Assembly: GCA_958296015.1 (NCBI GenBank) | Contig: CATQIH010000039.1 | Location: 1-64,000, forward strand | Direction: 5' to 3' | Source of the DNA: Cyclobacteriaceae bacterium | GTDB lineage: Bacteria; Bacteroidota; Bacteroidia; Cytophagales; Cyclobacteriaceae | DNA length: 64,000 nucleotides | Shown: one piece after another, positions 26,550-35,544 of the stretch | Numbering within the stretch: the stretch's first letter is position 1 | Layout of the letters: the number at the start of each line of letters is the position of its first letter | Notes under the pieces: model-generated | Told to the model about the DNA's origin: nothing | The model's database searches: none | What the model saw: the letters and a program-made list of their open reading frames with translations, nothing else | Translations under genes and position numbers: made by a program

Positions 26550-27572
26550 ATGATGCAAACAAATCTGATTGAGTTTACCAAAGAAGGTCTCTACTGTCCG
26601 CAGGCCAACCTGTATATCGACCCGTGGAAGCCGGTTGACAAAGCCATCATCACTCATGCACATTCCGATCATGCCAGAGTGGGTATGCGGCATTACCTGG
26701 CGCACACGCTTTCCGAACATGTGCTGCGCCACCGACTGGGCCAGGATATCAGCCTGGAAACGCTGGACTATCATCAGACAATTCATATCAACGGCGTAGC
26801 CATCAGCCTGCACCCGGCAGGGCACATCATTGGGTCTGCGCAGGTGAGATTGGCTTATAAAGGCGAAGTATGGGTGGTGTCTGGTGACTATAAACTGGAA
26901 GACGATCATATCAGCACCCCGTTTGAGGCAGTGCCGTGCCATACCTTTATTACAGAGTCTACTTTTGGCCTGCCTATTTACCACTGGAAGCCACAAGATA
27001 TGATCATCAATGAGATCAATGCATGGTGGAGAAAAAATCAGGAAGAAGCAAAGTGCTCGGTACTGTCAGCATACTCATTGGGAAAGGCACAGAGGATTAT
27101 CGGAAATATAGACGCGCAGACAGGCCCGATACTCGTACACGGTGCCATTGCCAACATTCACGATGCTTTGCAGGCCAATGGTATCCGCCTGCCTAAGGTT
27201 GAACGGATTACACAGCAGACATCAAAAGACACCATACGCCAGAGTCTTGTAGTAGCTCCATCTTCGGCACTAAACAGCCCGTGGATACGAAAACTTCGAC
27301 CGCTAAGCACCGGTATTGCCTCCGGGTGGATGAATATCAGAGGAGCCAGAAGACGCCGCGCAGCAGACCGGGGCTTTGTACTCTCCGACCATGCCGACTG
27401 GCCCGGCCTAAATCAAGCCATTTCTGCCACAGGAGCAGAAAGGGTGTATGTGACACATGGTTACACGGCCAGCTTCAGTCGCTGGCTTAGAGAACAAGGC
27501 AAAGAATCCTATGAGGTAGAAACTCTTTATGAAGGCGAACTGTCGGAAATTAACGAATCACCTTCTGAGTGA
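26550..27572 (+). CDS. Ligase-associated MBL-fold DNA exonuclease
   Basis: A 340-residue metallo-beta-lactamase-fold nuclease of the type found beside ATP-dependent DNA ligases. Metal motif HAHSDHAR near residue 35, HPAGHIIGSAQV near 90, SGDYKLEDD near 110 and the C-terminal LSDHADW and THGYT blocks are all present. I place the start at the ATG at 26550 or the adjacent 26553, which give MMQTNLIEFTKEGLYCPQA. The usual partners (ligase, DEXH helicase, phosphoesterase) do not follow; the next gene is on the other strand. Confidence 0.87.
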   Translation: MMQTNLIEFTKEGLYCPQANLYIDPWKPVDKAIITHAHSDHARVGMRHYLAHTLSEHVLRHRLGQDISLETLDYHQTIHINGVAISLHPAGHIIGSAQVRLAYKGEVWVVSGDYKLEDDHISTPFEAVPCHTFITESTFGLPIYHWKPQDMIINEINAWWRKNQEEAKCSVLSAYSLGKAQRIIGNIDAQTGPILVHGAIANIHDALQANGIRLPKVERITQQTSKDTIRQSLVVAPSSALNSPWIRKLRPLSTGIASGWMNIRGARRRRAADRGFVLSDHADWPGLNQAISATGAERVYVTHGYTASFSRWLREQGKESYEVETLYEGELSEINESPSE

Positions 27573-27576
27573 GCTA

Positions 27577-27720
27577 TTATTTTAGTTTTCTTTTTACCAC
27601 ATAATAAGCGGTATCTATCACCGTACCCAGCAGGTAGTTACGAATAGGCCGGGTGGTCACAATTTTGAGCAGCAGATAGCTGGCAGCAAGGCTAATGGCA
27701 AATTTTCCTAATTTATTCAT
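27577..27720 (-). CDS. Small membrane protein (47 aa)
   Basis: From the ATG at 27720 the product is MNKLGKFAISLAASYLLLKI followed by a basic tail ending YYVVKRKLK. One hydrophobic segment and positive ends suggest a single-span inner-membrane peptide. No family recognised. The longer frame to 27822 adds residues without coding character. Confidence 0.5.
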   Translation of the reverse strand: MNKLGKFAISLAASYLLLKIVTTRPIRNYLLGTVIDTAYYVVKRKLK

Positions 27721-27850
27721 ATGGTTATTTTTTGAATGAACACGCAATTTTACGTATTGTTTAATCCATAAAGAAAAGTTACCGGAAAAAGTTAAGGCAA
27801 GATCATGTGTAAGAAAACACAAAATGGTTTTTAAAAGCCATACGTTCTTC

Positions 27851-27858
27851 TATATTTG
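27851..27858 (+). promoter_or_regulatory. Candidate -7 box for hppA
   Basis: TATATTTG fits the Bacteroidota -7 consensus TAnnTTTG exactly and lies about 48 nt before the hppA ATG. At the expected distance upstream there is only a T-rich stretch, not a clean TTTG. Confidence 0.45.
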
Positions 27859-27905
27859 TCCAGCTTTTAAAATAACAACACTGCCACTTAACTTTTATCA
27901 AACTT

Positions 27906-30140
27906 ATGCATTGGTTAGTATACACAATTCCTATTTTTGGGGTCATCGCTTTGATATTTACCGCTGTCCGGTCTGCCTGGATCAAAAAGCAGGATGATGG
28001 CGATGATAATATGCGGGAATTGGCCGCTTACATTGCCGACGGGGCTATGGCTTTTCTGAAAGCAGAATGGAAAGTTCTGGGCTATTTTGCCGTGATCGCT
28101 TCCCTCCTTTTGGCTTATTCCGGCACACTGGTAGAAACTTCCAGTCCGGTCATTGCCATCTCATTTCTTATCGGTGCTTTCCTATCCGCACTGGCAGGCT
28201 ATATCGGCATGAACATAGCTACCAAAGCCAATGTGAGAACCACGCAGGCTGCCCGCACCAGTCTGGCTAAAGCACTCACAGTTTCCTTTGCCGGTGGCTC
28301 TGTAATGGGTCTGGGCGTAGCTGGTCTGGCCGTCATTGGCCTAGGCAGCCTTTTTATTATCTTCTATCAGATATATGTGATCAACACCGGGGCCTCTGTG
28401 AATGGAGTGGCGATGGAAAAAGCATTGGAAGTACTGGCGGGTTTTTCGCTGGGTGCCGAAAGTATTGCACTTTTTGCCCGTGTGGGCGGTGGCATTTATA
28501 CCAAAGCAGCCGACGTAGGTGCCGACCTGGTAGGTAAGGTAGAAGCGGGCATTCCGGAAGATGATATCAGGAATCCGGCAACAATAGCAGACAACGTGGG
28601 CGACAATGTGGGCGACGTAGCCGGTATGGGTGCCGACCTTTTCGGTTCATACGTAGCTACTATTCTGGCCACGATGGTACTGGGCCGCGAGATCGTGTCG
28701 GAAGATGCGTTTGGGGGCATTGCTCCTATTCTGCTGCCTATGGTGATTGCCGGTATCGGACTGATTTTCTCTATGGTGGGTACATTGTTCGTCAGGATCA
28801 AAAACGAAACAGACAGCGTACAGAATGCACTCAACCTGGGCAACTGGTCGTCTATTATTCTTACGGTGATCGCATCTTTCTTCGTGGTGAGCTACATGCT
28901 TCCGGCAGAAATGAGTATCCGCGGCTATACTTTTTCTTCTATGGATGTGTTCTGGGCCATCTTTGTTGGCCTGGTGGTAGGCGCACTGATGAGTATCATC
29001 ACCGAATATTACACGGCTATGGGCAAACGCCCTGTCAACTCCATCATCCGCCAGTCTTCTACCGGCCATGCCACCAACATCATTGGCGGTCTTTCGGTAG
29101 GCATGGAATCTACGGTGATGCCAATACTGGTGCTGGCTGTAGGGATCGTAGCTTCCTACTCTTTTGCCGGTCTGTACGGAGTAGCCATTGCTGCTGCCGG
29201 CATGATGGCTACCACGGCCATGCAATTGGCTATTGATGCTTTTGGCCCGATTGCCGATAATGCAGGGGGGATTGCCGAAATGAGCGGACTGCCCGATGAG
29301 GTACGCCACCGTACAGATACGCTGGATGCGGTAGGCAATACCACAGCCGCTACCGGTAAAGGCTTTGCCATCGCCTCAGCAGCCCTGACGGCTCTGGCAC
29401 TTTTTGCGGCCTTTGTGGGTATTGCAGGCATCGATGCGATAGATATTTATAAAGCACCAGTGTTGGCCGCTCTTTTCGTTGGTGCTATGATTCCCTTTAT
29501 CTTCTCCTCGCTGGCTATTGCTGCGGTGGGCAGAGCGGCCATGGATATGGTCGAGGAAGTAAGAAGGCAGTTCAAAGAGATTCCCGGCATCATGGAATAC
29601 AAGGCCAAGCCGGAATATGAAAAATGTGTAGCCATCTCCACCAAAGCCTCGCTTAGAGAGATGCTGCTTCCGGGAGCCATCGCCTTGTTGGTACCTTTGC
29701 TGGTGGGCTTTGGCCTTAAAGATGTTTTCCCTACGGCTTCTTCACCAGAAATCCTGGGCGGCTTGCTGGCAGGCGTCACTGTCTCTGGCGTACTGATGGG
29801 TATCTTTCAGAATAATGCCGGGGGTGCCTGGGACAATGCCAAGAAATCTTTTGAAAAGGGTGTGCTGATTGATGGCGTGATGACCTACAAAGGCTCCGAA
29901 CCCCACAAAGCATCTGTCACCGGCGATACGGTAGGCGATCCGTTCAAAGATACATCCGGCCCCTCGATGAACATCCTAATCAAGTTGATGTCTATCGTAG
30001 CCCTGATCATTGCCCCGCATATTTCAGAAAGACCAGCTCACTCGGAAGCACAGCAGCAGCAGCCTGTCAAAGAAGTAGTGATCAAAAAAGTAGTTACCAC
30101 CAGGGTTGAAAAAACTCAGAAAATGAATACAGACAGGTAG
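27906..30140 (+). CDS. hppA: Membrane-bound K+-stimulated ion-pumping pyrophosphatase
   Basis: An integral inner-membrane enzyme of 744 residues that couples pyrophosphate hydrolysis to H+ or Na+ export. The substrate-binding block [18 protein letters not shown] is near residue 200, followed by [20 protein letters not shown]. The motif [10 protein letters not shown] near residue 476 has Ala where K+-independent enzymes have Lys, so a K+-dependent enzyme is expected. H+ versus Na+ specificity cannot be read from sequence by eye. The C-terminus carries an unusual polar tail ([17 protein letters not shown]). Confidence 0.96.
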   Translation: MHWLVYTIPIFGVIALIFTAVRSAWIKKQDDGDDNMRELAAYIADGAMAFLKAEWKVLGYFAVIASLLLAYSGTLVETSSPVIAISFLIGAFLSALAGYIGMNIATKANVRTTQAARTSLAKALTVSFAGGSVMGLGVAGLAVIGLGSLFIIFYQIYVINTGASVNGVAMEKALEVLAGFSLGAESIALFARVGGGIYTKAADVGADLVGKVEAGIPEDDIRNPATIADNVGDNVGDVAGMGADLFGSYVATILATMVLGREIVSEDAFGGIAPILLPMVIAGIGLIFSMVGTLFVRIKNETDSVQNALNLGNWSSIILTVIASFFVVSYMLPAEMSIRGYTFSSMDVFWAIFVGLVVGALMSIITEYYTAMGKRPVNSIIRQSSTGHATNIIGGLSVGMESTVMPILVLAVGIVASYSFAGLYGVAIAAAGMMATTAMQLAIDAFGPIADNAGGIAEMSGLPDEVRHRTDTLDAVGNTTAATGKGFAIASAALTALALFAAFVGIAGIDAIDIYKAPVLAALFVGAMIPFIFSSLAIAAVGRAAMDMVEEVRRQFKEIPGIMEYKAKPEYEKCVAISTKASLREMLLPGAIALLVPLLVGFGLKDVFPTASSPEILGGLLAGVTVSGVLMGIFQNNAGGAWDNAKKSFEKGVLIDGVMTYKGSEPHKASVTGDTVGDPFKDTSGPSMNILIKLMSIVALIIAPHISERPAHSEAQQQQPVKEVVIKKVVTTRVEKTQKMNTDR

Positions 30141-30157
30141 CAAGCGTTTTCTAAAGG

Positions 30158-31327
30158 ATGGCAAAGCGTACACTCTGGCAAAGACCGCGTTTGAGGACTG
30201 ATGAAGATGAAGGTCAGGAACGCCGTGTGGGCTGGCTTGAGCTTTTTTACGATCTTGTCTTTGTAGTCGTTGTTGCCCAACTCAGTCACTACCTTGCTAC
30301 GCACCTCACGCTTGTTGGTATTCTCGGATTTATACTGCTTTTCCTGCCAGTGTGGTGGACATGGATATCCGGTACCGTTTACAATGATCGTTTTGAAACA
30401 GATGGTCTGGACAACCGGCTTATTATTTTCTTTCAGATGTTGCCGGTAGCAGGCATGGCTGTATTTGCGCAACATGCGCTTACCAGTGCAGCCAATGGTT
30501 ATGCCATCTCCTACGCAACAGTACGTCTTTTCTTCATTTTTTTGTGGTGGAGGGCTGGAAAATACGAGCCAAGAGCAAGGCCCATGACCAACCGGTTTAA
30601 TACAGGCTTTAGCATCTCGGTAGTACTTTTTGTCATCTCTGTTTTTATACCTGTGCCCTATAAATTCTTTTTATGGGGCGCAGGGCTGTTGGTTGATCTG
30701 GTCACACCTGTTTTTAGTCTACAGTATCAAAAAACGTTGCCACGTCTCACTACTACCCATTTGCCAGAACGTTTCGGCTTGTTTATCATCATTGTACTAG
30801 GAGAAGGCATTGTTGGTGTGGTGCAGGGAGTGGCAGAGAATGAACAGCTAACCTGGCGGCTTGGCCTGACAGCCTTATTAGGGATGGCTTTGTCTTTTGC
30901 CATGTGGTGGATATATTTTGACTTTATTGCCCGTCGCACTGCGAAAAAAACAATTGAATGGACAGCCGCATGGAGCTACCTGCACCTGCCGCTTGTGATG
31001 GGTATTGTTGCTGTGGGTGGTGGAATTTTGAATTTGGTGCAGGAAGAATACGTACAAAGTGGTGAGCGGTGGCTAATTACTGCTGGCATTGCCACTTTTC
31101 TGATCAGCATAGGTATGTTAGAAACAACGTTGCATCGTACTACACACGAACCTACGCATCCGCTGCTCAGCCCCCTCATGAAAGTGATGCTTGCCTTGCT
31201 ATCGCTTGCCATAGCTTTACTTCTGAATCCTTCGCAGCCAATTTTCTTGCTGCTGTTATTGTTTGTTTTGCTCACTACACAAATAGTCTATGGCTTGTAC
31301 GTTTGGTTTAATGCAAATGAAGAATAA
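30158..31327 (+). CDS. LtrA-family (low temperature requirement) membrane protein
   Basis: A 389-residue polytopic membrane protein. The N-terminal signature RRVGWLELFYDLVFVVVVAQLSHYL is diagnostic of the LtrA family, and ERFGLFIIIVLGEGIVGVVQG matches its second conserved block. About ten hydrophobic segments follow. Function is unknown beyond the Listeria low-temperature phenotype that named the family. It starts 17 nt after hppA and could be cotranscribed. Confidence 0.88.
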   Translation: MAKRTLWQRPRLRTDEDEGQERRVGWLELFYDLVFVVVVAQLSHYLATHLTLVGILGFILLFLPVWWTWISGTVYNDRFETDGLDNRLIIFFQMLPVAGMAVFAQHALTSAANGYAISYATVRLFFIFLWWRAGKYEPRARPMTNRFNTGFSISVVLFVISVFIPVPYKFFLWGAGLLVDLVTPVFSLQYQKTLPRLTTTHLPERFGLFIIIVLGEGIVGVVQGVAENEQLTWRLGLTALLGMALSFAMWWIYFDFIARRTAKKTIEWTAAWSYLHLPLVMGIVAVGGGILNLVQEEYVQSGERWLITAGIATFLISIGMLETTLHRTTHEPTHPLLSPLMKVMLALLSLAIALLLNPSQPIFLLLLLFVLLTTQIVYGLYVWFNANEE

Positions 31328-31925
31328 GTTATGTATACCCAAACAAAACTGGTTTGCAAATTTAATTTACTGCAAACCAACAGCCGCTAATGCCCCCAGA
31401 AGACAACTTCACTGAACCTGTTATTCACATTAAAAATCATTAACTACAAAAAACTTGCTTAGCACACGGATGTTTGCTTCAGAGACGAAAAACATCTTTA
31501 GCAGCAAACAAAGCTACAAAAATTAAATTCCGGTCGTATAGATCTACTTAATATGCTCTTTCGAGCCTTCTATTTATATATGGAAAGGCTTTTAGTGCTA
31601 GAAAGTTGAATACACTATGTTGTCGACTGCTTTCTGTACTTGAAAACCAGGCTACGACGTTTTGTAAACCGCTTATTACGCTTCAAAATCGTTTCAAGAA
31701 ACTTCTTGGTCTTCTTTTACGCTTGATGAACATACTACAAAATATTGTGAAACACATTTGTTGCCCGATAAGCCTTTCAAGATTTATTGTGAGAACGACA
31801 TGAAGCTTGAAAAGCAACTTACAAGGTTTTGTAAACCACTTTCAAAGCTTTGTAAGTACTTCAAGAAAGATATTGCTCGACTTTTAAGCGTTAGAAACAC
31901 TTTACAAAATATGGTCAAGGAGATC
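31328..31925. other. Intergenic region with hairpin and diverged repeat
   Basis: Starts with a stem-loop TGGTTTGCA / TGCAAACCA (31350-31379) just after the LtrA gene, lacking a T run. The second half holds the diverged tandem repeat at 31639-31924. The part between looks non-coding. Confidence 0.45.
31639..31924 (+). repeat. Diverged tandem repeat encoding two related peptides
   Basis: Copy 1 (31639-31757) and copy 2 (31806-31924), 167 nt apart, align without gaps over about 119 nt. Both read as similar peptides: copy 1 contains FCKPLITLQNRFKKLL and NILQNIVKHI, copy 2 contains FCKPLSKLCKYFKK and NTLQNMVKEI, with 22 of 40 residues the same. The offset places them in different frames. Copy 2 has its own ATG at 31800. 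They may be small duplicated genes or remnants. No family recognised. Confidence 0.55.
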
Positions 31926-32987
31926 TTAGCCTTTTTCGGACAGGTTTTTCTCCGCTATGCTCCAGAGGTTTTCTGCTTTCTTGCCGATAAACCAGAATGA
32001 GGCTGCCAGAATGATAAAAAACAGCACTTTGGGAAGCGCGCCCCACAGGTATTCAAAGTACCGGGTATAGATATTCAACAATAAAAATACTACACCTACG
32101 TCTCTGGCAGTTTTGTTATCTCGTTTTAAACCAAAATAAATAGCCACAACAGAAGCCAGCGTAAGTACCACTACCCAGAAGATAAACCGCCATTGTGCCA
32201 CCAGTGCCCAGGCATCCCAGTCACCATAGTTGCCAAAGATAGAGAGCAGCCAGAAGGAAAAGAACAGCCCGATGATGCCTACAGAGAACGTGCTTTCTAC
32301 CAACGGCTTTGTTTGCCCGAACCGCTGAAAAAGTTGGCTGGCCAGCAACAAAAAACTACCGAAAAATGCATATCTGAGTGGATAGTTCATGCCCCAGAAG
32401 TGCGTATCCCATGCCGAGCGGTAACCGGTTTCCGTACCAAACCAGATCGTCAGGGCCAATAGGGCAAGGTACCACGTGAGCATAGAGCGCAGAAAAATGC
32501 CTGCTATGGCAAAGGTAATAGCGGCCAGCAGGATGAGCAGCGGGAAGTCGCCACGGTTGAGATGCAACCCAAAACTTAGATAGGTAAGGGCAAAGGAAAG
32601 ACTTACCGCACCAAACATAAACAGGGCCTCATTGCTATATATTTTTCCGATGTTGTGTTTCTTCCGTACATACGCCCAGTAATAAAGCCCGCCAGACAGC
32701 ACCAGAAAGCATCCAGCTTTGAAGAGGTCAGAAGCATCGATAAGCTGATCCATCAATGTGGTGAGCCACTTATCGGAAATCATCAGTACGGTAGACAGGA
32801 AAATGCAGGTGATAGAAAAGAAAAACGCGATCAGCGACAGGTTTTTCCAGTCAAAAACCGTCTTCTTACGGCCAACGCTGTACGTTTGCTTCAATGCCTC
32901 GGCTGTGGGCTGGTCGATGTGACCCTGGTCCAGCCATTCTTTGATGCATGTATCTATGAGTGCCGATTGCTTTTTATCAACGATCAT
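31926..32987 (-). CDS. Polytopic membrane protein, DUF2157-like
   Basis: A 353-residue protein with a soluble N-terminal helical region (IKEWLDQGHIDQPTAEALKQ) followed by about ten hydrophobic segments. The order resembles the DUF2157 family, whose soluble N-terminus precedes a membrane bundle. Function unknown. The start at 32987 gives MIVDKKQSALIDTC with no signal peptide. It stands alone between the repeat region and menC. Confidence 0.7.
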   Translation of the reverse strand: MIVDKKQSALIDTCIKEWLDQGHIDQPTAEALKQTYSVGRKKTVFDWKNLSLIAFFFSITCIFLSTVLMISDKWLTTLMDQLIDASDLFKAGCFLVLSGGLYYWAYVRKKHNIGKIYSNEALFMFGAVSLSFALTYLSFGLHLNRGDFPLLILLAAITFAIAGIFLRSMLTWYLALLALTIWFGTETGYRSAWDTHFWGMNYPLRYAFFGSFLLLASQLFQRFGQTKPLVESTFSVGIIGLFFSFWLLSIFGNYGDWDAWALVAQWRFIFWVVVLTLASVVAIYFGLKRDNKTARDVGVVFLLLNIYTRYFEYLWGALPKVLFFIILAASFWFIGKKAENLWSIAEKNLSEKG

Positions 32988-33056
32988 TTTTTGTAATTAA
33001 TAAGCTCTATCCACGGTCTCTGTGGTGCACATCCCTTCCTGTTGTCTGGCTTTAGT

Positions 33057-34142
33057 CTATAAGTTGCTAAAATCCCAGTGCTTTTTCGGGTCATATTTCA
33101 AAGATCCCTGGTCAATATACAAGGGAGAGGTGATATTATTATGGTAAAGTTGCCCGGTGCCTAGTCCCTGCGGCATGGTTACGCCCAGGTGGCTTGTGAA
33201 CTGTGCAATCGCATTCAGCCCCACGTTCGACTCCAGGGCAGAGGTAATCCACCAGCCTATGCCTAGCTGGTTGGCCAACGTTATCCACTCCTGCGTATTA
33301 TGCAGCCCGCCTAATAGTGTGGGCTTTAGAATAATATACTGCGGCCTGATGTCTTCCAGTAGTTGCTGCTTAGCCGCCAGGCCCTGCACCCCGATCAGCT
33401 CTTCGTCCAGGGCGATGGGCAGCGGACTTTCTGCGCACAGCTTGCGCATGGCAGCCGGTTGGCCGGAAGCAATCGGCTGCTCTATGGAATGAAGATCGTA
33501 TTTTGCCAGTGCATGGAGTTTGCCGGGTGCATCTGCCGGGGTAAATGCGCCATTGGCATCTACGCGCAGCGTTATGGTATATTGATCGTATTGCTGACGG
33601 ATGTAGGCAAGCAGTGCCAGTTCTGTCTCAAAATCAATGGCTCCTATCTTCATCTTAATGCAGTGGAAGCCAGCAGCCAGCTTTTCATCTATCTGTTTTT
33701 TCATAAAATCCCTGTCGCCCATCCACACAAGGCCATTGATGGGTATGGGATGGAATGGCGGAGCAGACCAGTTGTTTTCCACAATCTGTCGCTGCCCGCC
33801 CTGCATATAATCCAGCACGGCTGTCTCCAGACCAAAGCGAACCGCAGGCCAGGCAGCATCCACTAGCCCGTTGACCCACGCAGACACTTCTTCTATCGTG
33901 GCAGGCAGCCCGCGCTGCATCACGGCTGAGGCAATGCCAGTCAGCGTGTTTTCTAGGGCAGGCAGACTGTCGATGCTGAGGCCCTGGAGCGGGCCACATT
34001 CGCCAATGCCAAAGTAATCTGTATTTTTTGGTGCTGAAATTAGGATAAAGTATGTATCTTTCCGCCTTAAAATACCACGAGAGGTACCGGCATCAAAGGT
34101 AAAGTGAAGCTGGTATTTTTTGTAAGTACAGGTTATAGGCAT
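33057..34142 (-). CDS. menC: o-succinylbenzoate synthase
   Basis: An enolase-superfamily enzyme of menaquinone synthesis that dehydrates SHCHC to o-succinylbenzoate. Its 361 residues have the catalytic lysines in IKMKIG near 162, metal ligands in RVDANGAF, IEQP and LDEELIG, then LKPTLLGG and SALESNVGLNAIAQ, the last being a MenC hallmark. Dipeptide epimerases share the fold but not this ending. No other men genes are in the window. Confidence 0.9.
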   Translation of the reverse strand: MPITCTYKKYQLHFTFDAGTSRGILRRKDTYFILISAPKNTDYFGIGECGPLQGLSIDSLPALENTLTGIASAVMQRGLPATIEEVSAWVNGLVDAAWPAVRFGLETAVLDYMQGGQRQIVENNWSAPPFHPIPINGLVWMGDRDFMKKQIDEKLAAGFHCIKMKIGAIDFETELALLAYIRQQYDQYTITLRVDANGAFTPADAPGKLHALAKYDLHSIEQPIASGQPAAMRKLCAESPLPIALDEELIGVQGLAAKQQLLEDIRPQYIILKPTLLGGLHNTQEWITLANQLGIGWWITSALESNVGLNAIAQFTSHLGVTMPQGLGTGQLYHNNITSPLYIDQGSLKYDPKKHWDFSNL

Positions 34143-34298
34143 AGTGTTTGGATTTGTGCTTAAAAATAATTGAAATCGTGGGTTTAGACTAAAATTGCAG
34201 GAAGTTCTTTCAACAGCATCCTGGTTTTACTGATACAACAACATCAACGTATATCAATACACTTATTTTATTTTTGATTGATCATAACAATTTGTTTT

Positions 34299-34820
34299 AT
34301 GAAGAAAGACAGCGATATTTTTAGCATTGATGTTATTGTAGAAATCCCCAAAGGTAGCCGTAATAAGTACGAGTACGATTATGAAAAGAACATGATTCGC
34401 TACGACCGGATGATTTTTTCCTCCATGTTCTATCCCAGCGATTATGGCTTTTTCCCTGAAACACTGGCCGAAGATGGCGACGCGCTGGATGCATTGGTGC
34501 TGGTGTCTGAACCGACGTTTCCGGGTTGCCTGATTGAAGTGATGCCTATCGGGCTTTTCAAAATGTTTGATGAAAAAGGACCGGACAGCAAGATCCTGTG
34601 TGTGCCTGTCAGCGACCCTATCTGGAACAAGGTGACTACTTTGGAAGAGGTAAATCCGCATTTAAAAATGGAAATTGAACACTTTTTCCAGGTGTACAAA
34701 GATCTTGAGAAGAAGAAGGTAGGTATAGAAGGCTGGAATGACAAAGAACACGCCATTGAAGCCATTCACAACGCCAAACAAGCTTATCTGGATAGGCAGG
34801 AAAAAGAGCAGAACGCATAG
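34299..34820 (+). CDS. ppa: Inorganic pyrophosphatase (family I, soluble)
   Basis: A cytoplasmic Mg2+-dependent enzyme of 173 residues. The motif EIPKGSRNKYEYD, the block YPSDYGFFPETLAEDGDALDALVLV with the metal-binding aspartates, and KVGIEGW near the end identify family I. The start at 34299 (MKKDSDIFSIDVIVEIPKGS) is preceded by TATTTTTG (34269-34276), a TAnnTTTG -7 box. A bidirectional terminator follows. It coexists with the membrane pyrophosphatase gene 4 kb away. Confidence 0.95.
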   Translation: MKKDSDIFSIDVIVEIPKGSRNKYEYDYEKNMIRYDRMIFSSMFYPSDYGFFPETLAEDGDALDALVLVSEPTFPGCLIEVMPIGLFKMFDEKGPDSKILCVPVSDPIWNKVTTLEEVNPHLKMEIEHFFQVYKDLEKKKVGIEGWNDKEHAIEAIHNAKQAYLDRQEKEQNA

Positions 34821-34838
34821 CATCTTCGCTATTATAAA

Positions 34839-34888
34839 CAAAAAAACCTCTGGTAAGCGAATGTCTGCTTTTGCCAGAGGTTTTTATT
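34839..34888 (+). terminator. Bidirectional terminator between ppa and the next gene
   Basis: AAAAAACCTCTGG / CCAGAGGTTTTT encloses a loop of about 20 nt. A run on one side and T run on the other would serve both converging genes. Confidence 0.85.
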
Positions 34889-34902
34889 TGTATCCTATCC
34901 TT

Positions 34903-35463
34903 TTATGCCTCTTTGTTATCTTCGTTTTTTGAATCCTTTGCAGCTTTCCTTTCTTCTTCCATTTCAGCCAGCACGTCAAAACCATACCAGTATTGTCCTA
35001 TCATCCAGTTGTCGCAGTAATCTGTATCTTCCTTTGTGCAATAGTCTTCAAAAGGACAAGCTTGGCTATCTTCATGACAAAAGTCAATGGTGTTGCAGCT
35101 ATTATCCTGTTCGCAGGTCGTATATTCGTTCATAGCCTTCAACAGATATTCGTAGGTCATATCAAAAGGCAGATCATTGGGCAAGTCAACATTTATGTCA
35201 TAATGTTCAAAGAGGGTACGAAGAATCACGCACATATATACCAGCTGATAATCATCATCCCACTTTTCGGCGGCAGGAAAAGCCTCCAAAGAAAGCCTGA
35301 ACCAATCGCAGGCTTTGCGTGCAGGTATTACCGGCAGGTGCGCCAGATGTTCCGGTACATCAAGGAGCGTAGGGGCTACAAATTTCACATTCTCCTCTTT
35401 GTTCTTGGCTGATTCTCGGATGTCGTCTATTAGTTGCTCAAAATATCGCTGCATAGCACTCAT
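34903..35463 (-). CDS. Hypothetical acidic protein with a cysteine cluster (186 aa)
   Basis: Unrecognised family. Highly acidic, cytoplasmic by lack of a signal. Residues about 118-152 hold seven cysteines (CEQDNSC, FCHEDSQACPFEDYC, DYC), suggesting metal or Fe-S binding, though the spacing matches no motif I can name. The N-terminal part is helical with Trp-containing blocks. It lies downstream of sbcC on the same strand, 81 nt away. Confidence 0.6.
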   Translation of the reverse strand: MSAMQRYFEQLIDDIRESAKNKEENVKFVAPTLLDVPEHLAHLPVIPARKACDWFRLSLEAFPAAEKWDDDYQLVYMCVILRTLFEHYDINVDLPNDLPFDMTYEYLLKAMNEYTTCEQDNSCNTIDFCHEDSQACPFEDYCTKEDTDYCDNWMIGQYWYGFDVLAEMEEERKAAKDSKNEDNKEA

Positions 35464-35544
35464 AAGTCTGGTGTTATTTGTTAAGCATTAGGATAACTGC
35501 TCAACCGTTCACAAATAAGATGCCTGTTTGTATACTGACGCATG

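Noticed and set aside
34299-34820. Redundancy of soluble and membrane pyrophosphatases as an anomaly
   Set aside because: Many bacteria carry both; proximity in the window is not evidence of a linked system.
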